64,000 nt of DNA from Brevundimonas subvibrioides ATCC 15264 (GCF_000144605.1 NC_014375.1:3044501-3108500), one strand, 5' to 3'. Positions 48,760-57,473 are shown, counted from the stretch's first letter. Program-made: numbers and translations. The notes: generated by a model from the letters alone, not told the origin.

Positions 48760-49792
48760 CCCGGGCCGCCGCCTCGAAATGCTCCCGCGGGATGGTCTCG
48801 TCGATGTCGACGGCGGCATAGAGCGCCCGGGCGAGCGGCACGTTCTCGACGATCGGCACGTCATGTTCGCGCGCGACCTCGCGGATGCGCATGGCGACCG
48901 CGTCCACGCCCTTGGCCACGCAGACGGGGGCGGCGTCGCCGGCCTCGTAGCGCAGGGCCACGGAATAGTGGGTCGGGTTGGTCACGATCACGGTGGCCTT
49001 GGGCACGTTCTGCATCATCCGCTGGCGGCTGCGCTGCATGCGGATCTGCTTCAGCTTGGCCTTGATGTGCGGGTCGCCCTCGGACTGCTTGTACTCCTCC
49101 TTCAGCTCTTCCTTCGACATCCGCATCCGCTTGGCGAAGCGCATCTTCTGCCAGACGAAGTCCCCCCCGGCGGTCAGGGCCAGGAAGACCAGGGCCGAGC
49201 TCATCAGCGCGATCATCAGATCGCGTGCCAGCGGCAGGATCGTCAGGGGAGACATGGCGGCCATGGTCTCGAACTGTCGGGCGTGCGGCTTCAGCACCAT
49301 CCAGCAGATCACGCCCACGGCCACCAGTTTGAGAAGGGTCTGCGCGAACTGCATCAGGCCATCGGGCCCGAAGATGCGCTTGAAGCCGGCCATGGGGCTG
49401 ACCTTGCTCCATTTGGGCTTCATCTTCTCCGCCGAGATGACGAGGCCCGACTGGGCCACGTTTCCGCCGACCCCGCCCAGGATCGCGGCCAGCATCACGG
49501 CGCCGAGGAAAGGCGCGACGACCCACAGGACGCGGGCCCCGATCTCGACTCCGCCGCCGGCCTCCAGCCCGCCCAGCATGGCGTGGGGCGCGGCGATGAA
49601 GGGCAGGAAACCCTGCGCCATATTGGTCGCGAAATAGCCCCCGCCCATGATGAGGACGCCGGTGACGCACAGCAGGCTGAGGGCCGGGGCGACGTCGGCG
49701 GATTTCGCGACGTCGCCCTTCTTTCGCGCCTCCTCGAGTTTCTGAGGTGACGCCTCTTCTGTCTTGGACTCGGGATCGGCGTCTTCAGCCAA
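48704..49792 (-). CDS. flhB: Flagellar export switch protein FlhB
   Basis: 362 aa. It has an N-terminal charged segment (DPESKTEEASPQKLEEARKKGDVAKS), four membrane helices, and a cytoplasmic domain with the autocleavage site NPTH (272-275) in VIVTNPTHYSVALRY. FlhB switches the flagellar export apparatus from rod/hook to filament substrates. The start is TTG 49792, with GGGAGG five bases upstream; it overlaps the fliR end by eight bases, as expected in a fliQ-fliR-flhB operon. Confidence 0.95.
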   Translation of the reverse strand: MAEDADPESKTEEASPQKLEEARKKGDVAKSADVAPALSLLCVTGVLIMGGGYFATNMAQGFLPFIAAPHAMLGGLEAGGGVEIGARVLWVVAPFLGAVMLAAILGGVGGNVAQSGLVISAEKMKPKWSKVSPMAGFKRIFGPDGLMQFAQTLLKLVAVGVICWMVLKPHARQFETMAAMSPLTILPLARDLMIALMSSALVFLALTAGGDFVWQKMRFAKRMRMSKEELKEEYKQSEGDPHIKAKLKQIRMQRSRQRMMQNVPKATVIVTNPTHYSVALRYEAGDAAPVCVAKGVDAVAMRIREVAREHDVPIVENVPLARALYAAVDIDETIPREHFEAAARVIGFVMKKRQPGMRRAGG

Positions 49793-50558
49793 TGCTGCCT
49801 CCCGGGACGAACAGTCGGGCGAGGGCGCGGTAGCGGTCGATGAAGACCGTGCCCATCACCCCCAGCGACAGGGCGAAGATCGACAGGCCGAGGATGACGC
49901 TGAGCGGGGCGGCGGCGAAGAAGACCTGAAACTGCGGCATCACCCGCGCCACCAGCCCCGACGCCAGGTTGAAGATCAGGGCGAAGACGATGACCGGGGC
50001 CGCCAGCTGCACCCCCAGCATGAAGCTGTCGGCGATGGTGCGGATGGCCAGTTCGGTGAAGTCGGCCATGATCAGAGGCCGTGCGGGCGCGATCAGCTCA
50101 TAGGACCCGACCAGGCCGGCGATGAACAGGTGATGGGTGTTGGTCGCGAACACCAGCACCGTGCCCAGGATCATCAGGAAGGCAGAGATCGTGGCACCGG
50201 GCTGGGCCTGCAGCGGATTGGCGGTCTGGGCGAAGCTGAGCGTCGTCTGAAGCGAGACGATCTCCCCGGCGGTGGCGAGGGCCCCGGTGAAGGCCCGCAG
50301 GATCGCGCCGATCATCAGGCCGGTCACCACCTCGCGGATGATCCAGCCGACCATGCCGCCGATCGTCTCGGGCAGGGCCGGCAGCGACGGCGACACGATC
50401 GGCCAGAGCGCCAGCGACACCACCAGCGCCAGGGACAGCCGGATGCGGGGCGGCACATAGCTTTCGCCGATGCCGGGCAGGCTCAGCAGGATCGCGCCGA
50501 TCCGGGCGAAGATCAGCCCGCCGGCCCAGACCTGATCGGCGGTCGCGTAGGGATCCAT
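49785..50558 (-). CDS. fliR: Flagellar export gate protein FliR
   Basis: 257 aa with about six membrane helices (GGLIFARIGAILLSLPGIGE; LSLALVVSLALWPIV; EVVTGLMIGAILRAF; TISAFLMILGTVLVFATNTHHLFI). The motif PLQAQPGATISAFLMILGTV and the C-terminal VMPQFQVFFAAAPLSVILGLSIF are characteristic of FliR. It forms the export gate with FliP and FliQ. Starts 21 bp after the fliQ stop. Confidence 0.94.
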   Translation of the reverse strand: MDPYATADQVWAGGLIFARIGAILLSLPGIGESYVPPRIRLSLALVVSLALWPIVSPSLPALPETIGGMVGWIIREVVTGLMIGAILRAFTGALATAGEIVSLQTTLSFAQTANPLQAQPGATISAFLMILGTVLVFATNTHHLFIAGLVGSYELIAPARPLIMADFTELAIRTIADSFMLGVQLAAPVIVFALIFNLASGLVARVMPQFQVFFAAAPLSVILGLSIFALSLGVMGTVFIDRYRALARLFVPGGSIG

Positions 50559-50579
50559 CTTTTTGGCGTCCCGCCAGCC

Positions 50580-50843
50580 CTACATGCCCGAGATGCGCGC
50601 CGCGATCGTGCGCATGAAGGCCCCGAGCAGCCCGCCCATCAGCGGCAGGAACAGAAGCAGGGAGACGAAGATGGCGATGATCTTGGGGGCATAGACCAGG
50701 GTCTGTTCCTGGATCTGGGTCAGGGCCTGAAACAGGCCGATGCCCACACCGACGACCAGTCCCACGATCAGGACCGGAGCGCACAGCTGCACGGTCAGCC
50801 AGATGGCATCGCGGCCCACATCCAGAACTTCTGCGCCGCTCAT
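50580..50843 (-). CDS. fliQ: Flagellar export gate protein FliQ
   Basis: 87 aa, two membrane helices: DAIWLTVQLCAPVLIVGLVVGVGIGLFQALTQIQEQTLVYAPKI is the FliQ signature, then IAIFVSLLLFLPLMGGLLGAF. First gene of the fliQ-fliR-flhB operon. A CtrA-like box lies 47 bp upstream of its start. Confidence 0.95.
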   Translation of the reverse strand: MSGAEVLDVGRDAIWLTVQLCAPVLIVGLVVGVGIGLFQALTQIQEQTLVYAPKIIAIFVSLLLFLPLMGGLLGAFMRTIAARISGM

Positions 50844-50889
50844 CGCCCAACACCCTTCAGGAACTGGGCAGAAACTGCCGGGAGCGTGG

Positions 50890-50904
50890 TTAATGCGACG
50901 TTAG
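50890..50904. promoter_or_regulatory. Candidate CtrA-binding box upstream of fliQ
   Basis: TTAA-TGCGACG-TTAG matches TTAA-N7-TTAA at seven of eight fixed bases. Its near edge is 47 bp from the fliQ ATG. In Caulobacter the fliQR operon is a direct CtrA target. Confidence 0.6.
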
Positions 50905-50960
50905 CAATGTCGGCCGCTGGCCCGCTCCTTGCGGATTTCTCCCCAGAAGAGAGGTATCCG

Positions 50961-52112
50961 ATGGCCTGGAGCGCAATTTCGACCCGTAACGAGACACCCG
51001 CCATCTCCAGAGGGGGATGGCTGGACGCGCTGCGTTTCATTGTGGCCTCCCTGATCATCCTGCATCACTTCCAGGCGGCGGGCCCCGTGCCTCTGGCCGA
51101 GAGCCTGCATCCGGTGTTCGAGCGGGGCGGATTCCTGCTGACCAACTTCTTCCTGATCGACAGCGGCTATGTGCTGATGCGGGTCTATGGCGGAGCCGTC
51201 GGACGGGGGGCGATGTCGCCGGGCGACTTCTTCATCAAGCGCTTCCTGCGGGTCTATCCGGCCCATCTGATCATGGGCCTGTCGCTGGTGGCGCTGGTGC
51301 TGATCGGCACGATGGCGGGCGTGGCACCCCGCAATCCCGAATGGTTCGCCTGGGACCAGCTGCCGGCGCAGCTGACGCTGACCCAGGCTTTCGGGCTCCA
51401 CGGCGGCCTGGGATGGAACGCACCCAGCTGGTCCATCTCGGCCCTGGTCGGCTGCTACGTCCTGTTCCCCTACATCCTGACCGGCCTGAAGCGGCTGGGG
51501 CCCTGGTCGGCCCTGCTGGTGGTGGTGGGGCTTTACCTGATCGCCAATGCGGCGACGCAGGCCTGGCTCGGATTCCCCGTCTACCAGATGCCGATGAAGT
51601 TCGGCTTCCTGCGCGCCCTGCCCCTGTTCGTGCTGGGCATGGGACTGGCCGTCTTTACAGAACGGGTCTGGATCGCACCGCGTCTGGCCCGCATCGTGGG
51701 TGTGTCGGCCGCGGTCGGGCTGGCGGTGGTTCAGGCCTTCGACAAGAACGCCCTGATCTCGCTGACCTTCATTTCGCTGATCATCCTGGCGGCGGGGGCG
51801 ATCCCGGTCCTGAGGCCCTCGAAGCTCATCGAACGGGCCAGCGTGGTGTCGTTCTCGATGTTCATCACCAATGAGGTGGTGCGCATCGCCTGGTTCGGCG
51901 TGGTCAATGTGATGATCGCGAAGTTCGCCCTGTCGGTGCCGGTCCAGTGGGGCCTGTGGGGTGTCGGCGTGCTGGCCGCGTTCGTGTTCGCCTTCGCCTT
52001 CCACACCGCCATCGACCAGCCGATCCAGAACGCCATCAAGGCCCGGCTGTCGCGTCGCCGCACGTCGCGCCGACCGATCGAGGCCGGCGCGGTGGTGTCA
52101 CTGGAAGGCTAG
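50961..52112 (+). CDS. Acyltransferase 3 family membrane protein
   Basis: 383 aa with about ten membrane helices. The family signature is seen at the N-terminus (WLDALRFIVASLIILHHFQAAG with the conserved His pair) and in RFLRVYPAHLIMGL, plus the central SWSISALVGCYVLFP. Acyltransferase-3 proteins O-acylate surface polysaccharides or lipids. The ATG at 50961 is preceded by GAGAGG six bases upstream. Divergent from fliQ; its TAG shares CTAG with the stop of the convergent VOC gene. Confidence 0.9.
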   Translation: MAWSAISTRNETPAISRGGWLDALRFIVASLIILHHFQAAGPVPLAESLHPVFERGGFLLTNFFLIDSGYVLMRVYGGAVGRGAMSPGDFFIKRFLRVYPAHLIMGLSLVALVLIGTMAGVAPRNPEWFAWDQLPAQLTLTQAFGLHGGLGWNAPSWSISALVGCYVLFPYILTGLKRLGPWSALLVVVGLYLIANAATQAWLGFPVYQMPMKFGFLRALPLFVLGMGLAVFTERVWIAPRLARIVGVSAAVGLAVVQAFDKNALISLTFISLIILAAGAIPVLRPSKLIERASVVSFSMFITNEVVRIAWFGVVNVMIAKFALSVPVQWGLWGVGVLAAFVFAFAFHTAIDQPIQNAIKARLSRRRTSRRPIEAGAVVSLEG

Positions 52113-52489
52113 CTGCCGCTGTTGATGTGCAGGATGTTGCCGTCCGGGTCCTTGAACCAGGCGGCGCGGAAATCGCCCATGCGATGGATGCCGTCGGCGT
52201 AGGTCGCCTCGGGCAGGTCATAGCGTTCGAACGTCACGCCCTTCGCTGCCAGATCCCTGACGATGCTCTCGATCTCTTCGCCGACGCCCCAGACCAAAGC
52301 GTTGGCCTTGTTGGTCCCGGCGAACTCCGAGACATAGACGATCAGCCGTGTGTCGCCCGTCTGAAAGACGGTGGGGTCGTCCCCGCTGTCGGGAGCCAGG
52401 TTCAGACCGAGCGTCTCGCCGTAGAAGGCGCGGGAACGCGCGATGTCCTTGACCGCGACGATGGCGGCAGAGTTCCGGGCTTTCAGCAT
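52109..52489 (-). CDS. VOC-superfamily (glyoxalase/bleomycin-resistance fold) protein
   Basis: 126 aa. The paired beta-alpha-beta-beta-beta modules are evident (AAIVAVKDIARSRAFYGETLGLN; AAWFKDPDGNILHI). These proteins bind a metal and small substrates; the FKDPDGN motif is typical of the lactoylglutathione lyase-like group. The ATG at 52489 starts MLKARNSAAIVAVKDI. The true substrate is unknown. Confidence 0.88.
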   Translation of the reverse strand: MLKARNSAAIVAVKDIARSRAFYGETLGLNLAPDSGDDPTVFQTGDTRLIVYVSEFAGTNKANALVWGVGEEIESIVRDLAAKGVTFERYDLPEATYADGIHRMGDFRAAWFKDPDGNILHINSGS

Positions 52490-52605
52490 GGGTCGGTTCC
52501 TGTGTGGCCCTCTCAAGCGTGCGGCAAGCCGGACGCGTTCCGCCGATGTCGCCGTCAGAATCGGTCTGCTTGCGGCGACGGGGTCAATCGGGGCAGGGAT
52601 GCATC

Positions 52606-53748
52606 ATGTCCGAAGGCCTGCTGCGCGACGTCTACATCACCGGGACCGGCGCCTTCCTGCCCGGCGATCCCGTCGGCGTGGACACGATGGAGGACTTCAT
52701 CGGCCGCATCGGGGGGCGGAGCTCGGCGGTGGGTCGTCGGGCGCTGCGCTGGAACGGGGTGGAGACACGCCATTATGCCCTCACGCCCGAGGGCCGGCCG
52801 CTGCACTCCAACGCCTCGATGACGGCGGCGGCGACGAGGGCGGCACTGGACGACGCGGGCCTGTCGGTCGGCCGGCTGGGCCACCTCGCCACGGCCACGA
52901 CCCAGGGCGACTATATCGTGCCCGGCCACGCCAGCGCGGTGCACGCGGAACTGGGCGCGGGGCCGATCGAGATCGCCAGCTACCAGTCCGTCTGCGCCTC
53001 CGCCCTGATGGCGGCCAAGGGGGCCTGGCTCCAGGTCCGCGCCGGCGAGGCCGAGGTCGCGGCGGCGGCGGCGGGAGAGTTTTCGTCCCGCTGGTTCCGG
53101 CCGGAATTCTACGAAGGCACCGCCCTGGTCGACGCCAAGGGCCGGGCGCGGGTCGAGGCAGACTTCCTGCGCTTCACCCTGTCCGACGGGGCGGGCTCAG
53201 TCATCATGGAGCCGAAACCGCGACCCGACGGCCTGTCCCTGAAGGTCGACTGGATCGACCTGACCTCGCTGGCGGGCCGGTTCGACCCCTGCATGTGGGC
53301 GGGCTCGACCTTCGCCGACCGCGCGGACATGAAGAGCGCGTGGAGCCATGCCGGACCGGTGGCGGCGCACGCCTCGGGGTCGGTGGCGCTGGTGCAGGAC
53401 TTCGAACTGCTCAAGATCGTCATCCGGGCCTGGATCGGGGTCTGGCTGGAAAAGGTGGATCAGGGGCGGATCGTCCCGGATGAGGTCGACCACCTGCTGT
53501 GCCACTATTCGGCGCGGTCGCTGCGCGAGGAGATCGTCTCGGTGCTCAAGAGCACCGCCGCCATGATCCCCGAGGAAAAGTGGTTCTCCAACCTGCCGAC
53601 CGTCGGCAACATCGGGGCGGCCTCAATCTGGGTCATGCTCGACGAATTCATGAAGTCGGGGCGGGCGAAGCGCGGCGAGAAGGTCCTGCTGATCGTTCCA
53701 GAAAGCGGACGGGCCATGGTGGGGTTCATGATGTGCGAGGTGGTGTGA
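52606..53748 (+). CDS. Ketoacyl synthase III-fold enzyme, StlD/DarB-like
   Basis: 380 aa thiolase-fold condensing enzyme. Active-site Cys130 (YQSVCASALMAAKG), His in LLCHYSARSLREE, and Asn in VGNIGAASIWVMLD complete the KAS III triad. The N-terminal pattern YITGTGAFLPGDPV, MEDFIGRIGG and WNGVETRHYAL resembles StlD/DarB ketosynthases, which condense and cyclise beta-ketoacyl units to cyclohexanediones or dialkylresorcinols, more than FabH. Its TGA overlaps the next ATG (TGATG), so it heads a three-gene operon with a putative diiron oxidase and an unrecognised protein. No acyl carrier or aromatase gene is adjacent. Confidence 0.82.
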   Translation: MSEGLLRDVYITGTGAFLPGDPVGVDTMEDFIGRIGGRSSAVGRRALRWNGVETRHYALTPEGRPLHSNASMTAAATRAALDDAGLSVGRLGHLATATTQGDYIVPGHASAVHAELGAGPIEIASYQSVCASALMAAKGAWLQVRAGEAEVAAAAAGEFSSRWFRPEFYEGTALVDAKGRARVEADFLRFTLSDGAGSVIMEPKPRPDGLSLKVDWIDLTSLAGRFDPCMWAGSTFADRADMKSAWSHAGPVAAHASGSVALVQDFELLKIVIRAWIGVWLEKVDQGRIVPDEVDHLLCHYSARSLREEIVSVLKSTAAMIPEEKWFSNLPTVGNIGAASIWVMLDEFMKSGRAKRGEKVLLIVPESGRAMVGFMMCEVV

Positions 53749-54431
53749 TGGCGGACGGAACACGTGTGGACGACCAGGTCGCCGACACCCTGCGCAAGCT
53801 GGCGGTGGTCTTCGCCGACTTCGAGCAGCGGCTGGAGGCGACGCCCCTGATCCGCAAGCTGACGCGCGGCCGGTTCGAACTGGCCGACTACCAGCTGTTC
53901 CTGATCAACCTGCGCCAGCAGGTGAAGGACGGGGCCCTTTGGATGTCGCGCGCCGCGTCGAACGTCGGCGAGAGCCATCTGGAGCTGCGCTCGACCCTGA
54001 TGCGTCACGCGGTGACCGAGCACCGCGACTTCCGCCTGCTCGAGGCCGACTTCGTCTGCTCCGGCGGCGAGGTCGAGGTGATCCGCTCGGCCCCCAAGAA
54101 CGTCGGATCCGAGGCCATTTCCGCCTGGATGTTCCATGAGGCGTCGAAGCCCGATCCCTTCGGCCTGCTGGGTGCCATGTTCATCATCGAGGGCCTGGGA
54201 TCGATCAAGGCCGCGCCCTGGGGCCGGCAGGTCAAGGAACGGCTGAACCTGCCCGACGAGGCCGTGCGGTTCCTGCTGTACCACGGCGAGAACGACGCCG
54301 AGCACATGCAGGAGTTCGAGGAGATGCTGCGGATGGTGCTGCCGGACGCCGCCGTCGCCGAACGGATCGTGATGACCGCGAAGGTCACCGCCCGGCTCTA
54401 TGCGCTTCAGATCGAGGAGATCGCCGCGTGA
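53748..54431 (+). CDS. Heme-oxygenase-fold protein, candidate diiron oxidase
   Basis: 227 aa, all-helical. Possible metal ligands fall in the helix order expected for heme-oxygenase-like diiron oxidases: Glu91 (HAVTEHRDF), Glu148 (MFIIEGLGS), and the strong motif His179-x3-Asp183-x2-His186 (YHGENDAEHM), the same spacing as the CADD-type members. It may use iron and O2 to oxidise the product of the ketosynthase gene it overlaps. The expected E-x6-H pair is not exact, so metal content is uncertain; a TenA/PqqC-like non-metal enzyme is the alternative. Confidence 0.75.
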   Translation: MADGTRVDDQVADTLRKLAVVFADFEQRLEATPLIRKLTRGRFELADYQLFLINLRQQVKDGALWMSRAASNVGESHLELRSTLMRHAVTEHRDFRLLEADFVCSGGEVEVIRSAPKNVGSEAISAWMFHEASKPDPFGLLGAMFIIEGLGSIKAAPWGRQVKERLNLPDEAVRFLLYHGENDAEHMQEFEEMLRMVLPDAAVAERIVMTAKVTARLYALQIEEIAA

Positions 54432-55387
54432 GCCTGTCCGACGGCGGCGACACGGCCGAGTGGAAGACCGATCCGTTCGACGCGCGGCGCTACGACCCCA
54501 ATGACCCGGACCCGTGGCTGGCGCTGTATCTCGACCATTCCCTGCCGATCGATCCGCAGGCCAAGCGGGCGCTCCTGCTCGGTGCACGGTCGTGGTCACG
54601 GCGGTGGCTGTTTCCGGTCAGCCGCCCGGTGGTCTTCCTCTTCTTCTGCATCGTGAAGGTCCTGCGGGCGATCTCGCCCCGCTATCCGAACCTCAACGGC
54701 CTGCTGCACAAGTCCATCCACTGGGGTCTGCGCACCTTCGGCAGCCCCGAATGCAATACCCTGATCCTGCGCCACTTCCATGTGGGGACCGAGCTGCTGG
54801 CCTTTCTGAAGGCCAATGCGGGGGTCGATCCGGCGCTGGTGAAGACGGTGCCGCTGAAGCCGCTGACGCTGAAGGACCTGGAGGACAACGTCTTCCTCCA
54901 GCACGACCTGAACATCTTCAACTTCATCATCGAGCTGAACATGGCGCTGCGCGCCGCCGGCAAGGAGATCACGCCGCCGGAGCGGGTCGACTTCTCCATG
55001 CTGTCGGACATCGAACCGGACTTCGAGACCTTCCCGACCGGCCCGCTGAACCGGATCGACATCCAGACCGCGGTGGAGTTCTACACCCCGCTGTATGCCC
55101 TGATGCTGCCCCGCGCCGACTTCATGCGGGCCAGCCATTCGCTGCAGCTGGACGAGATCGTCGGCATCTATATCGGGCGGATCCTGGGGACCGACTACCA
55201 CATGCATTTCGTCAAGAACGGCCACCCGCTGGTCACCCTGTCGACGCTGCAGGCGGGCTTCCGGCTGATGATGCACGGGCTGGACTGCGAGGCCATGCAC
55301 GGCTGGCTGCGGGTGCTGAAAGCCCGTCAGGAGGCGGGGCTGCCGCTGGATCCAAGGGATCCCACGGGCGGGCCGGAGCTGGCCTGA
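54428..55387 (+). CDS. Unrecognised 319-aa protein of the ketosynthase operon
   Basis: 319 aa from a GTG that overlaps the previous stop (GTGA). One hydrophobic stretch at about 60-82 (FPVSRPVVFLFFCIVKVL) could insert in or touch the membrane. The rest is helical with many conserved-looking His and acidic residues: RHFHVGTELLAF (115-126), FLQHDLNIFNFIIEL (156-170), HSLQLDEIVG (237-246), YHMHFVKNGH (257-266) and HGLDCEAMHGW (283-293). The His/Glu spacing hints at a metal site, but no known family is recognised. Co-translation with the ketosynthase and oxidase suggests a shared product. The last 61 bases overlap the convergent tyrA. Confidence 0.8.
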   Translation: MSLSDGGDTAEWKTDPFDARRYDPNDPDPWLALYLDHSLPIDPQAKRALLLGARSWSRRWLFPVSRPVVFLFFCIVKVLRAISPRYPNLNGLLHKSIHWGLRTFGSPECNTLILRHFHVGTELLAFLKANAGVDPALVKTVPLKPLTLKDLEDNVFLQHDLNIFNFIIELNMALRAAGKEITPPERVDFSMLSDIEPDFETFPTGPLNRIDIQTAVEFYTPLYALMLPRADFMRASHSLQLDEIVGIYIGRILGTDYHMHFVKNGHPLVTLSTLQAGFRLMMHGLDCEAMHGWLRVLKARQEAGLPLDPRDPTGGPELA

Positions 55388-56142
55388 GCCGCGGCTCCGT
55401 CGTCGAGGTCGGCCCGGGCGCGGGCGGCCAGGTCGAAGAAGCGGTCGCGGACCCCGGCGGCATAGGGGTTCTCGCGTTCGATGGCGCGAAAGACGGCGGG
55501 GGAGTCGTAGCGGACCATCTCGACCGCCTGCATGATCCGCTCGAAGCTGGTGGTGGTCATCCGCGTCGGCAGGGGCTCCATCGACAGCAGGACGCGCGAG
55601 ATCAGGTGCGTCAGCCCCTGGACGACGGCCGCCTCGCGGTCGTGATCCTCCGGCGAGACGAGGAACACCTTCAGCTTCAGGGCATGGCGGCAGAAGGCGG
55701 CGACGCGGCGGGCGATCCGGTCGCCCCGCACCGGGCAGACGGCGATGCGAAGCCCGGCGATGCCGTCGCGCGCGCTCTGCGGCCCGAACAGGGGGTGGGT
55801 CCCGACGGTCTGGACGTGGGCGGGCAGGTGTTCGGCCATCAGGCGGGCGGGGCCGACCTTGACCGACCCGACGTCGAGGATCAGCGCGCCCTCCTGCAGG
55901 TCGGGCGCGATGGCCGACAGGGTCTGCGCCAGCCCCTCCACCGGGACGGCGAGGATCACCACCGGGCAGGCGGCGGCCGTGGCCAGGTCGGTCAGACGGG
56001 CCGCGTCGCCCTCTTCCGCAGTAGCGGCCGGATCATGGGCCAGGACCTCGAACCAGGGCGACAGGTGCCGGGCGGTCAGGCGGCCGAACGCGCCATAGCC
56101 GATCAGGCCCAGTCGGGGGCGCTGTGCGGCCGGCCGGCTCAC
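55327..56142 (-). CDS. tyrA: Prephenate/arogenate dehydrogenase family protein
   Basis: 271 aa. The NAD(P) motif GYGAFG (15-20) is at the start, and the TyrA signature VGTHPLFGPQSARDG lies in the middle, with a helical C-terminal domain (VQGLTHLISRVLLSM). It catalyses oxidative decarboxylation of prephenate or arogenate in tyrosine synthesis. The GTG start at 56142 overlaps the dihydroorotase stop (GTGA). The C-terminal tail is Ser/Gly-rich and overlaps the convergent gene by 61 bases. Confidence 0.88.
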   Translation of the reverse strand: MSRPAAQRPRLGLIGYGAFGRLTARHLSPWFEVLAHDPAATAEEGDAARLTDLATAAACPVVILAVPVEGLAQTLSAIAPDLQEGALILDVGSVKVGPARLMAEHLPAHVQTVGTHPLFGPQSARDGIAGLRIAVCPVRGDRIARRVAAFCRHALKLKVFLVSPEDHDREAAVVQGLTHLISRVLLSMEPLPTRMTTTSFERIMQAVEMVRYDSPAVFRAIERENPYAAGVRDRFFDLAARARADLDDGAAAQASSGPPVGSLGSSGSPAS

Positions 56143-57473
56143 GCGGTCAGGGCCTCCTGGAAGTTGACCGGGCGTCCGTGGGCGGTGCCGACCAGGTCGC
56201 CGTCGGACATGACCACGCGGCCGCGCACGATCGTGGTCATCGGCCAGCCGGTCGCCTCGAAGCCGTCGAAGGGCGTCCAGCCGCAGCGGCTGGCCTGCTG
56301 GTCGTGGGTGATGGTGCGCTTCGCCTTCAGATCCACCAGCGTCAGGTCGGCGTCGTATCCCTCGGCGAGACGTCCCTTGCCGGCGATGTTGAAGATGCGC
56401 TGGGCCCCGGCCGAGGTCAGGTCGACGAAGCGTTCCAGCGTCATCCGGCCGTTCGCCACATGGGTCAGCATGACCGGCACCAGGGTCTGGACGCCCGGCA
56501 TGCCCGACGGCGAGGCGGGATAGGGCTTGGCCTTCTCCTCCTTCGTGTGCGGTGCGTGATCCGAGCCGAGCACGTCCACCACGCCCTGGTCGATGCCGCC
56601 CCACAGGCCGGCGATGTGCGGTGCGTTGCGGATCGGCGGGTTCATCTGGGCATAGCCCTTGAGACGCGCATAGGCCTCGTCGCCGTCCAGGGTCAGGTGC
56701 TGGGGCGTGGTCTCGACGGTGGCGACGTCCTTGTGGTGGGCGAGGAATTCGATCTCCTCGGCGGTCGAGACGTGCAGGACGTGGATGCGCTTGCCGGTTT
56801 CCTTCGCCAGCCGGACCAGGCGGCGGGTCGACATGATCGCGCTTTCGGCGTCGCGGACCTCGGGGTGGCTGGTCCAGTCGCCCGTGCGGGCCAGGGGGCG
56901 GCGCTCGGCCAGGCGGTACTCGTCCTCGGAATGGAAGGTGGCGCGGCGCGACACGGCGTTCAGCACCTTTCGCACCCCGTCGTCGTCGGCGATCAGCAGA
57001 TCGCCCGTGGAGGCCCCCATGAAGACCTTGATCCCGCAGCAGCCCGGCAGCCGCTCCAGCTCGCCCAGGAACGCGGCGTTGGCGTGGGTGCCGCCGACGT
57101 AGAAGGCATGGTCGGTCCACATCCGGTCGCGGGCGCGGGCCAGCTTGTCGGCCAGGGTGTCGGCGTCAGTGGTGTTGGGTTCGGTGTTGGGCATCTCGAA
57201 CACGGCGACGACCCCGCCGAGCGCGGCGGCGCGGGAGCCCGTCTCGAGGTCTTCCTTCCACTCCAGACCCGGTTCGCGGAAGTGGACCTGGGTGTCGATG
57301 ACGCCGGGCAGGACGGTCAGGCCCGAGGCATCGACGACCTCACCGGCCGAGGCCTGGGACAGGTCGCCGACGAAGGCGATCCGCCCGTCCCGCACGCCGA
57401 CGTCGGCCATGCCCCGGCCCGCGTGGTTCACCACCTCGCCGCCACGAACGATCAGGTCATAGGTCTGGGTCAT
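56139..57473 (-). CDS. pyrC: Dihydroorotase (class I type)
   Basis: 444 aa amidohydrolase that interconverts carbamoyl-aspartate and dihydroorotate in pyrimidine synthesis. Present: IDTQVHFREPGLEWKEDLETG, GIKVFMGASTGDLL (probable carboxylated Lys), TFHSEDEYR, HVLHVST and GSDHAPHTKEEK. The first His of the metal-binding H-x-H is Gln here (QVH). The start is ATG 57473; an upstream frame adds 21 non-family residues. Co-transcribed with tyrA. A dihydropyrimidinase-like or non-catalytic role cannot be excluded because of the Gln. Confidence 0.88.
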   Translation of the reverse strand: MTQTYDLIVRGGEVVNHAGRGMADVGVRDGRIAFVGDLSQASAGEVVDASGLTVLPGVIDTQVHFREPGLEWKEDLETGSRAAALGGVVAVFEMPNTEPNTTDADTLADKLARARDRMWTDHAFYVGGTHANAAFLGELERLPGCCGIKVFMGASTGDLLIADDDGVRKVLNAVSRRATFHSEDEYRLAERRPLARTGDWTSHPEVRDAESAIMSTRRLVRLAKETGKRIHVLHVSTAEEIEFLAHHKDVATVETTPQHLTLDGDEAYARLKGYAQMNPPIRNAPHIAGLWGGIDQGVVDVLGSDHAPHTKEEKAKPYPASPSGMPGVQTLVPVMLTHVANGRMTLERFVDLTSAGAQRIFNIAGKGRLAEGYDADLTLVDLKAKRTITHDQQASRCGWTPFDGFEATGWPMTTIVRGRVVMSDGDLVGTAHGRPVNFQEALTA

